The notes under the pieces were generated by a model that was given only the letters and a program-made list of their open reading frames with translations, ran no database searches and had not been told where the DNA came from. Of a stretch of DNA of 64,000 nt, positions 27,551 through 36,597 are shown piece after piece. Origin of the DNA: Endozoicomonas sp965208385 (GTDB taxonomy: Bacteria; Pseudomonadota; Gammaproteobacteria; Pseudomonadales; Endozoicomonadaceae). The first letter of the stretch is position 1; every line of letters begins with the position of its first letter. Where the stretch lies: positions 1 to 64,000 of the forward strand of contig CBDBOO010000064.1 of assembly GCA_965208385.1 (NCBI GenBank), written 5' to 3'. The position numbers were made by a program, and so were the translations under genes.

Positions 27551-30500
27551 TTATCCCCTTCTTGCACTCAGCAATAAATACAGCACGGGCACAACAATCA
27601 ACGTTAGTAACGTTGATACCAATAAACCTCCGATAATCGTCCATCCCATGGGTGACCACATTACAGAACCTGACAACGTCAGGGGCAGCAAACCTCCGAT
27701 AGTGGTCATTGTGGTCAGCAATATTGGCAACAGACGGGTTTGACCGGATTCAATAATTGATTCTCTGATATTCCAGCCATCCGCTCTCAACTGGTTGGCG
27801 TAGTCCACCAGAATAATGGAATTATTGACGACAATGCCCACCAGAGATGTCAGTCCGATAAAAGCAGTGAACGAAAAAGTCAGGCCCACCATCCAGAGAG
27901 TCAGAATCATTCCCGTAACGGCAAAGGGAATGGCTGCAAAGATGACTGCAGGCTGAGAGAAAGAATTGAATTGCAGAACCAATACGGCAAATATTCCCAG
28001 TAGTGCAATCAGCAAGACCTTGGTCATACCGGCAAAAGATTCTTTTCGTTCCTCCTGTTCTCCTCCAATCTGATAGCTGACACCTCGAGGCCATTGAAAC
28101 TGATCCAGCTTGATAATTATTTCATTGGTTACCGCTTCAGCTTGAAAACCGTTCTTCAGGTCTGCAGTAATACGGGCCATTCTTTCGGTCATATGGTGCT
28201 GAAATCTTGGCAGTGCACTTTTCAGTTCTAAGGAAACCAGCTGTTTAATGGGAATCAGCTGGCCTGAGAGGGATTTCACCATCATGTTATCGAAATCTTC
28301 AATTTTAGGGCGATTCTCACCCTGAGATCGAACCAGAATCGGATAGTTTTCACCGTTCTCATCACGATATTGACTGACCTTTGTTCCCACCAGACTGGCG
28401 CGAATTATCTGGTCAATGGCACTGACGGCCACGCCATACATGGCGGCTTTTTCCCTGTTGATGTCTACATGAAGATCTACTTTTGGTTTATCCAGTGGAT
28501 TATCAACATTGACGGTGCCTGTTGTTTCTGCGACCAGTTGCTCAATCTCTCTGGAAGTCATCAGAACCTGGCTCAAATCATCTCCCACGACACGAATGGC
28601 AATGGGGGCTTCGTAAGGAGGACCTTGAAGAAGTTCTTTTACGGTAATTCGGGCACCGGTAACATCGGTAAATTCATTTCTCAGGGATTCAATAAAAGGC
28701 GCTACAACCGATATTTTTCCAGTGTTCAGTCTGACAACAAGCTGGGCGTAGTTAGGTACCTGTCTGCTGGGAAATATATTGTAATAAATTCTCGGGTTGC
28801 CCTTGCCAATATTAGTGGTTATGGAGCGTACCAGAGAATAGGGCTTTATGATGGTTTCTGTGCGAATAGCCATGGCTTCAGTCTGGTCAAAGCTGGCACC
28901 TTCGGGCAGCTCGATATTAACCAGAATCATGGGCTTTTCAGCTTTTGGAAACATACTCACGCCGAGCTGACCAGCCAGCATTACAGAACCAGCCAGCATC
29001 ATAACGGCCAGAGACAGGACACGAAAGGGATGCCTTAACGACGCAGAAAGAAGCGTCTTATAAGGGCCGTGGGAAAATCGGTTCAGGGCACGAAGCATTA
29101 AAGGTGGCCTGGTTTTTTTCCCCTTTAAAACAAGGCTGGCCAGCAGCGGTGTAAGACTCAGTGCAATCAGTAGTGAGGCAATCAATGTCAGGATAACCGT
29201 CACTGGCATCGAACGCAGGAAAGTGCCAGCGCCTGTCTGAAGCAGCATGATAGGTACAAAAGCGAGCACTGTCGTTAAGGTGCCGCTGGCTATAGCCCAG
29301 CCAACCTGGCTGGCGCCTTTTGCTGCAGCTTCTCTGGGAGAATGCCCCTGACGTAGAAAACGATCTACATTCTCGGTGACAACAATGGCGTTATCAACCA
29401 GAAGGCCCAGGGCAATAACCAGTCCGGCAATGGACATCTGCTGGATGCCAAAGCCTGCCAGATCCAGCCAGCCCAAACCAATCATGACGGACATGGGAAT
29501 CGCTAAAATAACCACAAAGGTTGAACGTGTGCCCAGAAATATCAACGTCAGCAACCCTACCAGTAACAAGCCCTGCATGAGACTGTTAAAGAATTCACTG
29601 ATTCTTTCATCAACCGATTCTGTCTGATTGTGGGCGAGTGCAATGGAGACACTGTCTGGCAGTTCTTCCTTGATGGTGTCCAGGGCATGGTCAAGTCCCT
29701 CCATGACTTCGAAGATGTTACTGCCTTCACGCTGAACGACACTGACAAAAACGGATCGTACTTCCTGATAGCGAGCCTGGTAGGTGGGCAAGGCATTTTC
29801 AAAAGAAATTCTGGCAATATCTTCCACATAAATAATATTGCCGGGACTGGAATGAACAGCAGTCCTTTTCAGTTGTTCAACGGATTTGAAATCTCCACTG
29901 GTTCTCACTGTAAATCGTCGTTCACCAGACAGAACATGACCGCCGGGAAGATTAACTCCGGACATTTGAATAGCCTGAATCAGATCTTCCAGGCCAATAC
30001 CCAGTTCCTGCATTTTGGCCAGATTTGCCTGTACTTGTAATTGTTGTTCAGGAAGGGCTTCTACTGTGGCTCTTTTGACTCCGGGTATCCGTTCGAAACG
30101 TTTTTCCAGCTTTTCAGCAAACGCTTTCAGGCTGCGATAGTTTTCGGTATCCGAGCTAATAGCCACCTGCAAAATATTGACATCAACGGGGGATATTTTA
30201 TCGATAGCCAATACGGGAATATCGGAAGGTAGTTCATCCCTGACTTTGGCGACCTGAGATACGACATCATCGTATTTTTCCTGAGGATCAGAGCCATACA
30301 AAAATTCCACACGGATAACGGCAAGGCCGTCTTCAATATTGGCTTTGAGAACCTTGATATCGTCTAATTCATTAATGGCTTCTTCAACAGGGTCAACAAT
30401 GAGCTTTTCCATGTCCATAGGACTGGTGCCCGGATAAACGATGCGAACCATAGTGGCCGGGAACTGAAACTGAGGATCTTCTGAACGAGGCATAGATTTC

Positions 30501-30586
30501 AGAGAGACAAAACCCAGTGCCACCAGAAGCAGCATAACCACCAGGGTAAAACGATGATTGTTAATGGCAATGGCTGGTAATTTCAT
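27551..30586 (-). CDS. RND-family efflux permease
   Basis: A full-length 1011-residue RND (AcrB-like) inner-membrane pump. The first helix is NHRFTLVVMLLLVALGFVSL. The porter loops follow (PATMVRIVYPGTSPMDMEKLIVDPVEEAI). The TM4 region has GLVIALGLLVDNAIVVTENVDRFL with the two Asp expected for proton relay (here the LVDNA and adjacent positions), and the C-terminal half repeats the fold up to LVSTLLTLIVVPVLYLLL. It works with the periplasmic adaptor encoded directly upstream (4-base overlap); no TolC gene is present here. Probably controlled by the divergent TetR. Confidence 0.9.
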   Translation of the reverse strand: MKLPAIAINNHRFTLVVMLLLVALGFVSLKSMPRSEDPQFQFPATMVRIVYPGTSPMDMEKLIVDPVEEAINELDDIKVLKANIEDGLAVIRVEFLYGSDPQEKYDDVVSQVAKVRDELPSDIPVLAIDKISPVDVNILQVAISSDTENYRSLKAFAEKLEKRFERIPGVKRATVEALPEQQLQVQANLAKMQELGIGLEDLIQAIQMSGVNLPGGHVLSGERRFTVRTSGDFKSVEQLKRTAVHSSPGNIIYVEDIARISFENALPTYQARYQEVRSVFVSVVQREGSNIFEVMEGLDHALDTIKEELPDSVSIALAHNQTESVDERISEFFNSLMQGLLLVGLLTLIFLGTRSTFVVILAIPMSVMIGLGWLDLAGFGIQQMSIAGLVIALGLLVDNAIVVTENVDRFLRQGHSPREAAAKGASQVGWAIASGTLTTVLAFVPIMLLQTGAGTFLRSMPVTVILTLIASLLIALSLTPLLASLVLKGKKTRPPLMLRALNRFSHGPYKTLLSASLRHPFRVLSLAVMMLAGSVMLAGQLGVSMFPKAEKPMILVNIELPEGASFDQTEAMAIRTETIIKPYSLVRSITTNIGKGNPRIYYNIFPSRQVPNYAQLVVRLNTGKISVVAPFIESLRNEFTDVTGARITVKELLQGPPYEAPIAIRVVGDDLSQVLMTSREIEQLVAETTGTVNVDNPLDKPKVDLHVDINREKAAMYGVAVSAIDQIIRASLVGTKVSQYRDENGENYPILVRSQGENRPKIEDFDNMMVKSLSGQLIPIKQLVSLELKSALPRFQHHMTERMARITADLKNGFQAEAVTNEIIIKLDQFQWPRGVSYQIGGEQEERKESFAGMTKVLLIALLGIFAVLVLQFNSFSQPAVIFAAIPFAVTGMILTLWMVGLTFSFTAFIGLTSLVGIVVNNSIILVDYANQLRADGWNIRESIIESGQTRLLPILLTTMTTIGGLLPLTLSGSVMWSPMGWTIIGGLLVSTLLTLIVVPVLYLLLSARRG

Positions 30587-31677
30587 GGCAAGGGCACTCC
30601 GGTTTGATCCCCTGATATGTATTTCTTCAGTCCTTTAGTGGACAACCGGGCTTTTTCTCCATGCCTGAGCAGGCCTGCACCGGTCGTAATCAGTAATTCG
30701 TTTTCCTGAAGGCCACTACTGATGGCAACCTGTCCCAGCTCCATAAATTCAATGTAAACCTGTCGTTTTTCTGCTGTTTCACTCTGCGGGTTATAGATCA
30801 ACACACTGGCATTGCTGTGACTGTCAGTTTGGGCTGCAATAACGGCTTCAACAGGAACAAGAGCCAGATTTTTCATGGTTTCTGGCAGTATTTTAATTTG
30901 CCCTACAAACCCGGAGCGAAGCTGCGAAACAGCAGTAGGCAGTGATATTTCAACTTCAAACGTGCCGGTTCGCTCATTGGCAAGTGCCGCCAGTTCAGAG
31001 ACTGTTCCCGTAAACACCTGATCAGGAAAGGCGTCAAATATAACTTCTGCCCTGTCTCCTTCCCTGACCCGGACTATGTCCTGATCAGTGATGCCAGAAC
31101 GAATAACCCATCCCTGACTTTCATCAGCAAGAATAATGATGGGTTGATAGGGCGATACCAGTTCGTTTTGCTCAACATGACGCCGTAAAATAAGGCCATC
31201 CGCAGATGCCTTGATGCTGGAATAGTTCCTGTTGAAGAGGGCGATGCGCAGTTTGCTCTCTGCGACGGCAAGATCGGTTTCTGCCGCCTGTAGCTTATCC
31301 AGTGAAAGTACATTGTTATCATGGAGTTTGCGGTATCGGGCCAGACTGCGTTTGGCCATTTTCACTCTGGCTTTTGTTTCATCTACCTGGGCATTGATTT
31401 CATCCAGCGCCAGACTGGCCAGTAATTGCCCTTCTTTAACTCTGTGACCTTCATCAACCAGCATCAGGCTGACAGGACCGGCCGTTTTGAACGACAGTGT
31501 CTGTTGTGACTTATAGGAAAGGATGCCACTGGTTCGAATGGGGCGGGCGTATTGCTGAAAATGTACCGGGTTCACTTCAACGGTAACGGGTGCTTTGTCC
31601 TCTGCTTTCACTTCATTAAAAGGCAGACTTAACAGTGGAATTATGGCTAACGTCCATAGGACGGCTGTTCGGAGCAT
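30583..31677 (-). CDS. RND periplasmic adaptor (membrane fusion protein)
   Basis: From the ATG at 31677 (MLRTAVLWTLAIIPLLSLPFNEVKA) the protein has a signal peptide and 364 residues; AAGGA lies 9 bases upstream, which decides against the longer frame starting at 31770. Order: barrel-sandwich strand (SFKTAGPVSLMLVDEGHRVKEGQLLASL), helical hairpin (DETKARVKMAKRSLARY ... LQAAETDLAVAESKL), second lipoyl half (SADGLILRRHVEQNELV), then beta-barrel. It bridges the RND pump to an outer-membrane channel. First gene of the pump operon. Confidence 0.88.
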   Translation of the reverse strand: MLRTAVLWTLAIIPLLSLPFNEVKAEDKAPVTVEVNPVHFQQYARPIRTSGILSYKSQQTLSFKTAGPVSLMLVDEGHRVKEGQLLASLALDEINAQVDETKARVKMAKRSLARYRKLHDNNVLSLDKLQAAETDLAVAESKLRIALFNRNYSSIKASADGLILRRHVEQNELVSPYQPIIILADESQGWVIRSGITDQDIVRVREGDRAEVIFDAFPDQVFTGTVSELAALANERTGTFEVEISLPTAVSQLRSGFVGQIKILPETMKNLALVPVEAVIAAQTDSHSNASVLIYNPQSETAEKRQVYIEFMELGQVAISSGLQENELLITTGAGLLRHGEKARLSTKGLKKYISGDQTGVPLP

Positions 31678-31763
31678 TATGACAATTCCTTGAAACTCAA
31701 TCCAGTGAGTCAGATTATTTTTAGAGTAATTGCGCAGTATGCTAGGCTTGGATGTGTTCACTG

Positions 31764-31776
31764 TCAACAATGTTGA
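31764..31776. promoter_or_regulatory. Palindromic candidate TetR operator
   Basis: tcaacaatgttga is a perfect 6+1+6 palindrome. It lies between the pump operon start (31677) and the divergent tetR start (31841), where a local repressor is expected to bind. Binding is inferred from place and symmetry only. Confidence 0.45.
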
Positions 31777-31840
31777 CGATAATTACATTATTGTTCAGGA
31801 TGTCTGTGAAGACTTAATGACGGTTTAACAAAACGAGCCT

Positions 31841-32452
31841 ATGACTAATTATCATCATGGAAATTTACGGGAAGCGTTACTGGTGGAAGCCAGGCAACAA
31901 TTGATTGAATCTGGCCCGGAAAAGCTCAGTCTGCGTGCATTGGCTCGATCTCTAGGCGTTTCACAGACAGCACCTTACCGTCACTTTCCGGATAAAACGT
32001 CTTTGCAGGTCGCGTTAGCTGCCGAGGCTTTTAACCGTTTCAATAAACAAATGTGGGATGAAGCTGATAAATCAGAAAGTCCCCATGAACGAATGGTTGA
32101 GCTGGGGCTTACCTATGTGAATTTCGCCTGTACAAATCCTGAACTCTATAAATTCATGTTTGGTCCGATTCTCAATGAAATAGAGTCCTCTCCTGAGCTG
32201 GAAACGGCCTGTATGGAAGGCATGGGATTATTGATGGATGGCGTGCGAAGTTTACTGGATACTGAGAATGAATATATTTTATGGCAGGCAGCGGTAAGTT
32301 GTCGTGCATTTGTGCATGGGCTGGCCTGTATAAAAATGGATGGACTGGACATGGAGTGTCCGATTACCGGAAGAGCTTTTAATCTTCCAGCTTCGCTTCA
32401 CTTTATGCTGGCCGGCCTTTCCGGTTTTAATACCGATAAAGAGTTTTTGTGA
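31841..32452 (+). CDS. TetR-family transcriptional regulator
   Basis: 203 residues. The N-terminal HTH (EKLSLRALARSLGVSQTAPYRHFPDKTSLQVALAAEAF) is the TetR recognition fold. The C-terminal ligand domain (ERMVELGLTYVNFACTNPELYKFMFGP ... AFVHGLACIKMDG) is of the WHG/TetR_C_33-type group. It is transcribed divergently from the RND operon with a palindrome between, so repression of that pump with drug-induced release is the likely role. Confidence 0.88.
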   Translation: MTNYHHGNLREALLVEARQQLIESGPEKLSLRALARSLGVSQTAPYRHFPDKTSLQVALAAEAFNRFNKQMWDEADKSESPHERMVELGLTYVNFACTNPELYKFMFGPILNEIESSPELETACMEGMGLLMDGVRSLLDTENEYILWQAAVSCRAFVHGLACIKMDGLDMECPITGRAFNLPASLHFMLAGLSGFNTDKEFL

Positions 32453-32463
32453 TAAACACCCTG

Positions 32464-32790
32464 CTAAACTTCTAACAAACGTGCTCCTCTGCCCGTTTTG
32501 CCAAGTTTATCTGCAGGGTTGGTCAGGTTGCATTTGTCCAGTGACAGGCATCCGCAGCCAATACATTCCGACATTTGATTCCGAAGCTGGGTCAATTGAA
32601 GAATCCTGTTATCAAGATCTTCTCGCCATCGGGTAGAGAGCTCCTCCCAATCCTGTAAAATAACTTTGGCTCGATTGGGCAGATTGTCCAGCTCTCTGGC
32701 GATTTCTTCCAGTGTGAACCCTACATTCTGGGCAACGCGAATAATCGAGACGATTCGAATCACTACCCGATTATAACGACGATGGTTAGC
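32464..32790 (-). pseudogene. soxR: SoxR C-terminal part, cut off by the IS607 element
   Basis: The native frame resumes as ANHRRYNRVVIRIVSIIRVAQ, then the dimerisation helix and the [2Fe-2S] motif CIGCGCLSLDKCNLTNPADKLG near the end. All four iron-sulfur cysteines are kept. The DNA-binding N-terminus lies beyond the 1.8 kb element (34610-34733). An internal start (32763) gives an open frame but without HTH, so no working redox regulator is expected. Confidence 0.9.
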
Positions 32791-32832
32791 TCTTGATTAA
32801 AACCGCAACGAACGCAACATTCGTTGTTATGA

Positions 32833-34110
32833 TTAAGGCTCAAGCTGCCTTGTTAAACTTTTAATAAATACGTTACGGGAGCCATTAATATCACGATCAA
32901 CGGTGAATCCATCACCCTTTATAACCTTTGACGAGCCAAGCCGGTCGTTAATGGTGCCATCCCACGTACGGGTTTTTGAGGTGTATGCCTCATTGCAATC
33001 GACAACGTGTTTACCGTACTTTTTGGCATACCACTTAAGACGCATCTTAAACCCGTAGTGGTTAAGGTCTAGCATCTGGCGACAAGTGTTTCGGCGAATA
33101 ATACGAACCTTTTTGTCTTTCCGTGTGACCATCCCTCTGGTTTCAAAGGTGGGTAAAAAGATCACGTCATAGCTAGACACAAGCTCGAACGCCAAGCGGT
33201 TATGCAAGTCCAGAATGATGTCATCCTTCTTACACTTCAGGCGATTGATTTTACGGTTAAAGTGAACAATGCAATCTCGCGCCCACTGAGGCATATCAAC
33301 GAACTTCACGCCCTTTTGCACATTGAGAACTTTTTGTTTTTGACCAATCAGCTTGTCCACTTTCTTCATTAATGGGAACAGCTTTTCTTTGGCAAGGTTA
33401 TCGCCAGCAATTAAAGCATCCTTATCGCTAAAACAGGTGGCGAAGGTTCTCACTCCGGGATCAATACCAACACAATTTACTCCACCTTGGATTTCGGTAT
33501 TGAGTTCGATGTGTTGTTGCACCTGAATAAACCAACGACCCTTGTCACAGGTGATAACGCATGATTTGCCAATGGCTTCGTCGGGTACATTTTCAGTCAG
33601 ATGAATTTTACCCAGCGCATTGACGCAGGGGTTTAGCCTCTTTGGTAGCCGGTCAATTGAGAAAGAATGCTTGCTCCCTTTGCGGCTTTTAAATCCGACC
33701 TCTGCAAAACCTCCTTTGGCTCCTTTCAGTTTTTTATTCTTGCTGCAAACCGCTTTAAAGGTGGTTGCCGCTGCAAGTGTTCCATTGTCAGAAATTAATG
33801 AATTATAAGCACGACCATTGTCTTTCTGTTCTTGCTCTACCTGTACCTTTATGGAAGGGCGCATGTTGATGAACTTGCCGCTTTCATCCTTGTATTTGTC
33901 GTTACGGAAGTGGTTTACAGCTAGATTGTATGAACGTCTATATAATGCAAGTGCGTCCCTGTATGCCGACTCATTTTCCGGATAAAACCTTATCTTTTTT
34001 GATGCTACTATTTTTACGCCTTTCAGCGGAACGCTTTCCGTAGTGGCTATTGCAGAATAAGGTAATGAAACCGACAAGCTCTGAGGTATCAAAGGCTTCA
34101 CAGGAACCAT
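32833..34110 (-). CDS. tnpB: TnpB-family RNA-guided nuclease of IS607 type
   Basis: About 425 residues if started at the ATG at 34110; the N-terminus is uncertain because the frame stays open into tnpA, up to 34431. The RuvC-like catalytic positions are visible: Asp in NCVGIDPGVRTFATCF, Glu in VIFLPTFETRGM, Asp in FTVDRDINGSRNV. The zinc-ribbon between the last two, normally with two CxxC pairs after TSKT, reads TSKTRTWDGTINDRLGSSK and has no cysteine pairs. TnpB proteins cut DNA guided by an RNA from the element's end; activity here is not shown. Confidence 0.8.
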   Translation of the reverse strand: MVPVKPLIPQSLSVSLPYSAIATTESVPLKGVKIVASKKIRFYPENESAYRDALALYRRSYNLAVNHFRNDKYKDESGKFINMRPSIKVQVEQEQKDNGRAYNSLISDNGTLAAATTFKAVCSKNKKLKGAKGGFAEVGFKSRKGSKHSFSIDRLPKRLNPCVNALGKIHLTENVPDEAIGKSCVITCDKGRWFIQVQQHIELNTEIQGGVNCVGIDPGVRTFATCFSDKDALIAGDNLAKEKLFPLMKKVDKLIGQKQKVLNVQKGVKFVDMPQWARDCIVHFNRKINRLKCKKDDIILDLHNRLAFELVSSYDVIFLPTFETRGMVTRKDKKVRIIRRNTCRQMLDLNHYGFKMRLKWYAKKYGKHVVDCNEAYTSKTRTWDGTINDRLGSSKVIKGDGFTVDRDINGSRNVFIKSLTRQLEP

Positions 34111-34537
34111 TCGAGTCATCCAGAACTTCGATTTGTCCTCCCGATAATTCAACGAGCCATTTGATAAGCTCGAATCCTGATCGTGCAAGTCGGTCTTTTG
34201 TGGCAACCACAATGTGGGTTGGATTTCCGCACATTGCTGATTCCAGAATGGTTTGCAGCCCTTTTCGTTTAAAGTTGAAAGCACTGGCAATGTCACTGAT
34301 AAATTCTGCGTCAGGATGCCTTTCGAGCAAGATACGCTTTTGCGTATTGATGCTGGATTTTTGCTTCCCTGAGCTAACCCTTGCATAGCATATCTTTCTC
34401 TGCTGGTTGATGAATATGCGGTAGTGACCACCGCTCGTTTGCATTATTTTCTCGTAATGACCGCTTTCGATCTTTCGCCTTATTGTCTGGGAGGTTACGC
34501 CCTCAATCTTGGCAAGTTTGGTTGTGGATACCCACAA
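33971..34537 (-). CDS. tnpA: IS607 serine recombinase
   Basis: 188 residues from a TTG start. A MerR-like HTH (VSTTKLAKIEGVTSQTIRRKIESGHY) is followed by a serine-resolvase catalytic domain: ICYARVSSGKQKSSINTQ with the active Ser, the region HIVVATKDRLARSGFELI, and a final helix. This order is diagnostic of IS607 TnpA, which moves the element through a circular form without a DDE transposase. The 3' end overlaps the tnpB frame. Confidence 0.88.
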   Translation of the reverse strand: MWVSTTKLAKIEGVTSQTIRRKIESGHYEKIMQTSGGHYRIFINQQRKICYARVSSGKQKSSINTQKRILLERHPDAEFISDIASAFNFKRKGLQTILESAMCGNPTHIVVATKDRLARSGFELIKWLVELSGGQIEVLDDSNGSCEAFDTSELVGFITLFCNSHYGKRSAERRKNSSIKKDKVLSGK

Positions 34538-34609
34538 AATAAACGTCTCTGGTTATTAATTCAGAGACAGCATAGCACGCTATGTTGCGTTTGTTGCATT
34601 TTTACTGAA

Positions 34610-34733
34610 CTGTATTGCGGGTGCTGCTGATGAGACCCTTTTTCTCATAAAAATGTATAGCTGATATGGCTAACCCGGTACGTTCAGCTAACTCTCCAAC
34701 GGATACCCACGCTGGAATTTTTTTGTTTTCCAC
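34610..34733 (-). pseudogene. soxR: SoxR N-terminal DNA-binding part
   Basis: A GTG at 34733 begins MENKKIPAWVSVGELAERTG, then LAISAIHFYEKKGLISSTRNT, the MerR-type HTH of SoxR (compare VGELAERTGLAISAIHFYE). It is cut at the IS607 border. SoxR senses superoxide or redox-cycling drugs and activates one or a few promoters. The orientation is divergent from the MFS gene next door. Confidence 0.85.
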
Positions 34734-34744
34734 GAGGAAATGCC

Positions 34745-34775
34745 TTTACCTGAACTTATATTGAGGTAATAGAGT
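34745..34775 (+). promoter_or_regulatory. SoxR-type promoter and sox box of the MFS gene
   Basis: A -35 box tttacc (34745-34750) and -10 box tagagt (34770-34775) are separated by 19 bp, the long spacer typical of MerR-family promoters. The spacer region carries the imperfect palindrome acctgaacttatattgaggt (34748-34767), close in sequence to the E. coli soxS operator. It points at the MFS gene. With soxR broken, activation is probably lost unless another SoxR exists. Confidence 0.7.
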
Positions 34776-34923
34776 AGCGGCAACCTGATCCTTTACAAGA
34801 GAAAACTACATTGAAAAATGCAGGCATTCAATTTATTCCCGGCGCTATGCACGCTTCTGGTTTTCAGGGGGCTATCAGTATTTCTTACCCCATGAAGAAA
34901 GCTTTTGATGGAGGACTGTATTG

Positions 34924-36114
34924 ATGCGTACTTTAATCGGGGATCGTCGTGCAGTTAGCCTGTTGCTGGTTTCAACGCTGACTATTATGTCCGGTGCCAC
35001 CATTGCACCCTCACTACCAGGTATTGCGGCCGAGTTTTCAAACAGCCCAAATAGTGAATTTTTGACTCAGATGCTGCTTTCTCTTCCAGCCCTCTTCATT
35101 GCTTTATTTGCTCCTCTGGCAGGTATGGTGGCTGATCGTTTTGGACGACGCAGTCAATTATTGTTCTCTGTTTTATTGTTTGCAGTGGCCGGTACTGCCG
35201 GTGCACAGCTGGACTCTCTGGAAGCTATGCTGGTGAGTCGTGCAATATTGGGAATCGCTGTTGCCGGAATAATGACTGCATCAACCGCACTGATAGCTGA
35301 TTATTTTTCAATAAGTACCAGAACCCGTTTTATGGGCTATCAGCAGGCATTCTCCAATATTGGAGGTATCACGTTCTTCATCAGTGCAGGCTATCTGGCC
35401 GCTATTAACACCCGACTGCCATTTTATATATACGGCGCAGCAATTTTACTTCTCCCCTTTCTATTCATGTGGATTACTGAACCACCAAAGAAACTGAAGC
35501 CGCAACAGGTTGCAGATAAAACCGATACCGAGAATCGCTGGGTAATCACCTTGATGGCTTGTTGTGTATTGATCTTTTGTCATTTTATGGTCTTTTACGT
35601 TATGCCGACTCAATTACCGTTTTTTATGAGCCATATCGGTATTACAGATCCCAGCCTTCTGGGGCTTGCGATGGGTATGACAACATTGACAGCCGCTCTT
35701 GCAGCTCTGGTATTTAATCGGTTACTGAAGGTTTTAAAGAGTCATGGCCTGACGGCAGTAGGTTTTATGACCGTCGCGAGCGGTTCTATGGTTCTATCCG
35801 TTGCACACAGCTTTTCGTATGTTGTTCTGGCTTCTGGTCTGGTGGGTGTTGGCATGGGGCTGATACTGCCAAATTTCATGGCTCATGGCATGAATGTCGT
35901 ACCAGCTCATCGGCGGGGACTGGCTTCGGGTGCATTAACAACCAGCATTTTCATAGGCCAGTTTGTATCACCTTTAATGAGCTCTTTTCTGATTGATTCA
36001 GTGGGTTACCGGCAGACATATCTGGTTATTGCTGTATTTTTACTCGTCATTGCTGTTTTCGCCTTTTTCCTACTGAAGTGGCTTGAAAGCATTTCTAAAC
36101 CTTCCCATACCTGA
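34924..36114 (+). CDS. MFS drug/multidrug exporter
   Basis: About 397 residues with 12 predicted membrane helices. The DHA-type motifs are visible: PSLPGIAAEF after helix 1, and GMVADRFGRRSQLL (motif A) between helices 2 and 3. The Bcr/CflA-like N-terminal group is a fair guess. The ATG at 34924 is preferred over the TTG three bases before it. The sox-box promoter upstream and the divergent soxR suggest it exports redox-active toxic compounds, as SoxR targets often do in non-enteric bacteria. Confidence 0.85.
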   Translation: MRTLIGDRRAVSLLLVSTLTIMSGATIAPSLPGIAAEFSNSPNSEFLTQMLLSLPALFIALFAPLAGMVADRFGRRSQLLFSVLLFAVAGTAGAQLDSLEAMLVSRAILGIAVAGIMTASTALIADYFSISTRTRFMGYQQAFSNIGGITFFISAGYLAAINTRLPFYIYGAAILLLPFLFMWITEPPKKLKPQQVADKTDTENRWVITLMACCVLIFCHFMVFYVMPTQLPFFMSHIGITDPSLLGLAMGMTTLTAALAALVFNRLLKVLKSHGLTAVGFMTVASGSMVLSVAHSFSYVVLASGLVGVGMGLILPNFMAHGMNVVPAHRRGLASGALTTSIFIGQFVSPLMSSFLIDSVGYRQTYLVIAVFLLVIAVFAFFLLKWLESISKPSHT

Positions 36115-36524
36115 TCAGAATTCAGAGCTGATTTAATCACAAATGGCCGTTTTTTTATTCACACGTTTGACTGGCGTTCGTCGTAAGTCTCAGGGTAGAC
36201 ATTAAGAAGTATATGTTGGGCGTAAGGGCTTCAGAGCAGGTTGGCAATCAAAGATTGCATTAATGCGTTATGGTCGTATCGATGCAGCCACAGAATCCGT
36301 TTTAGATCGGCTATACGAGTTACCCAAAATGCTTCTACCGCCCTTGCTAGTAGCGAACAATTGCTTAATATCTACCCTAAGAGGGGAGGCAACGATATCG
36401 TTAAAAATAGATGAAGGTAATTGTTCACCTGCTTGCCAGTCAATATTGCATTTCAGCGCAGTAACAAAACAGTTTTCCAGTTATTTATACAGACTAAAGG
36501 CAAAGAAAAATCAATCCTATATTG
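36115..36524. other. Intergenic region without a convincing gene
   Basis: 410 bp between the MFS gene and the Fur-box region. An open frame begins in it (36263-36619, 118 residues) but its composition is poor, it runs into the imelysin start in another frame, and no family is recognised. It could contain a decayed mobile remnant (around 36220-36330). Confidence 0.5.
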
Positions 36525-36546
36525 TAATGCTAATCATTCTCATTAT
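36525..36546. promoter_or_regulatory. Candidate Fur box
   Basis: taatgctaatcattctcatt and neighbours match the 19-bp Fur consensus (GATAATGATAATCATTATC) closely. It lies about 52-73 bp upstream of the imelysin start, where Fur would block transcription when iron is plentiful. The genes downstream are iron-related by family, which supports the call. Confidence 0.65.
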
Positions 36547-36597
36547 AATTCGCCTCATAATTATCTCATCGAATAAAAATATATGGAGTGTACAGGG

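Larger units (their letters stand above)
32791..34609. mobile_element. IS607-type element inserted in soxR
   Basis: About 1.82 kb containing a serine recombinase (tnpA) and a tnpB gene on the minus strand, with no obvious inverted repeats or target duplication, as is normal for the IS607 family. The borders were set by joining the two soxR parts: minus-strand cgcaatacag followed by ctaaccatcg restores the codons T-R-N-T-A-N-H-R-R. Exact ends could shift by one or two bases. Confidence 0.85.

Noticed and set aside
28370..30232. Several plus-strand open frames (up to 222 residues) opposite the RND permease
   Set aside because: Antisense shadows of a highly conserved pump gene.
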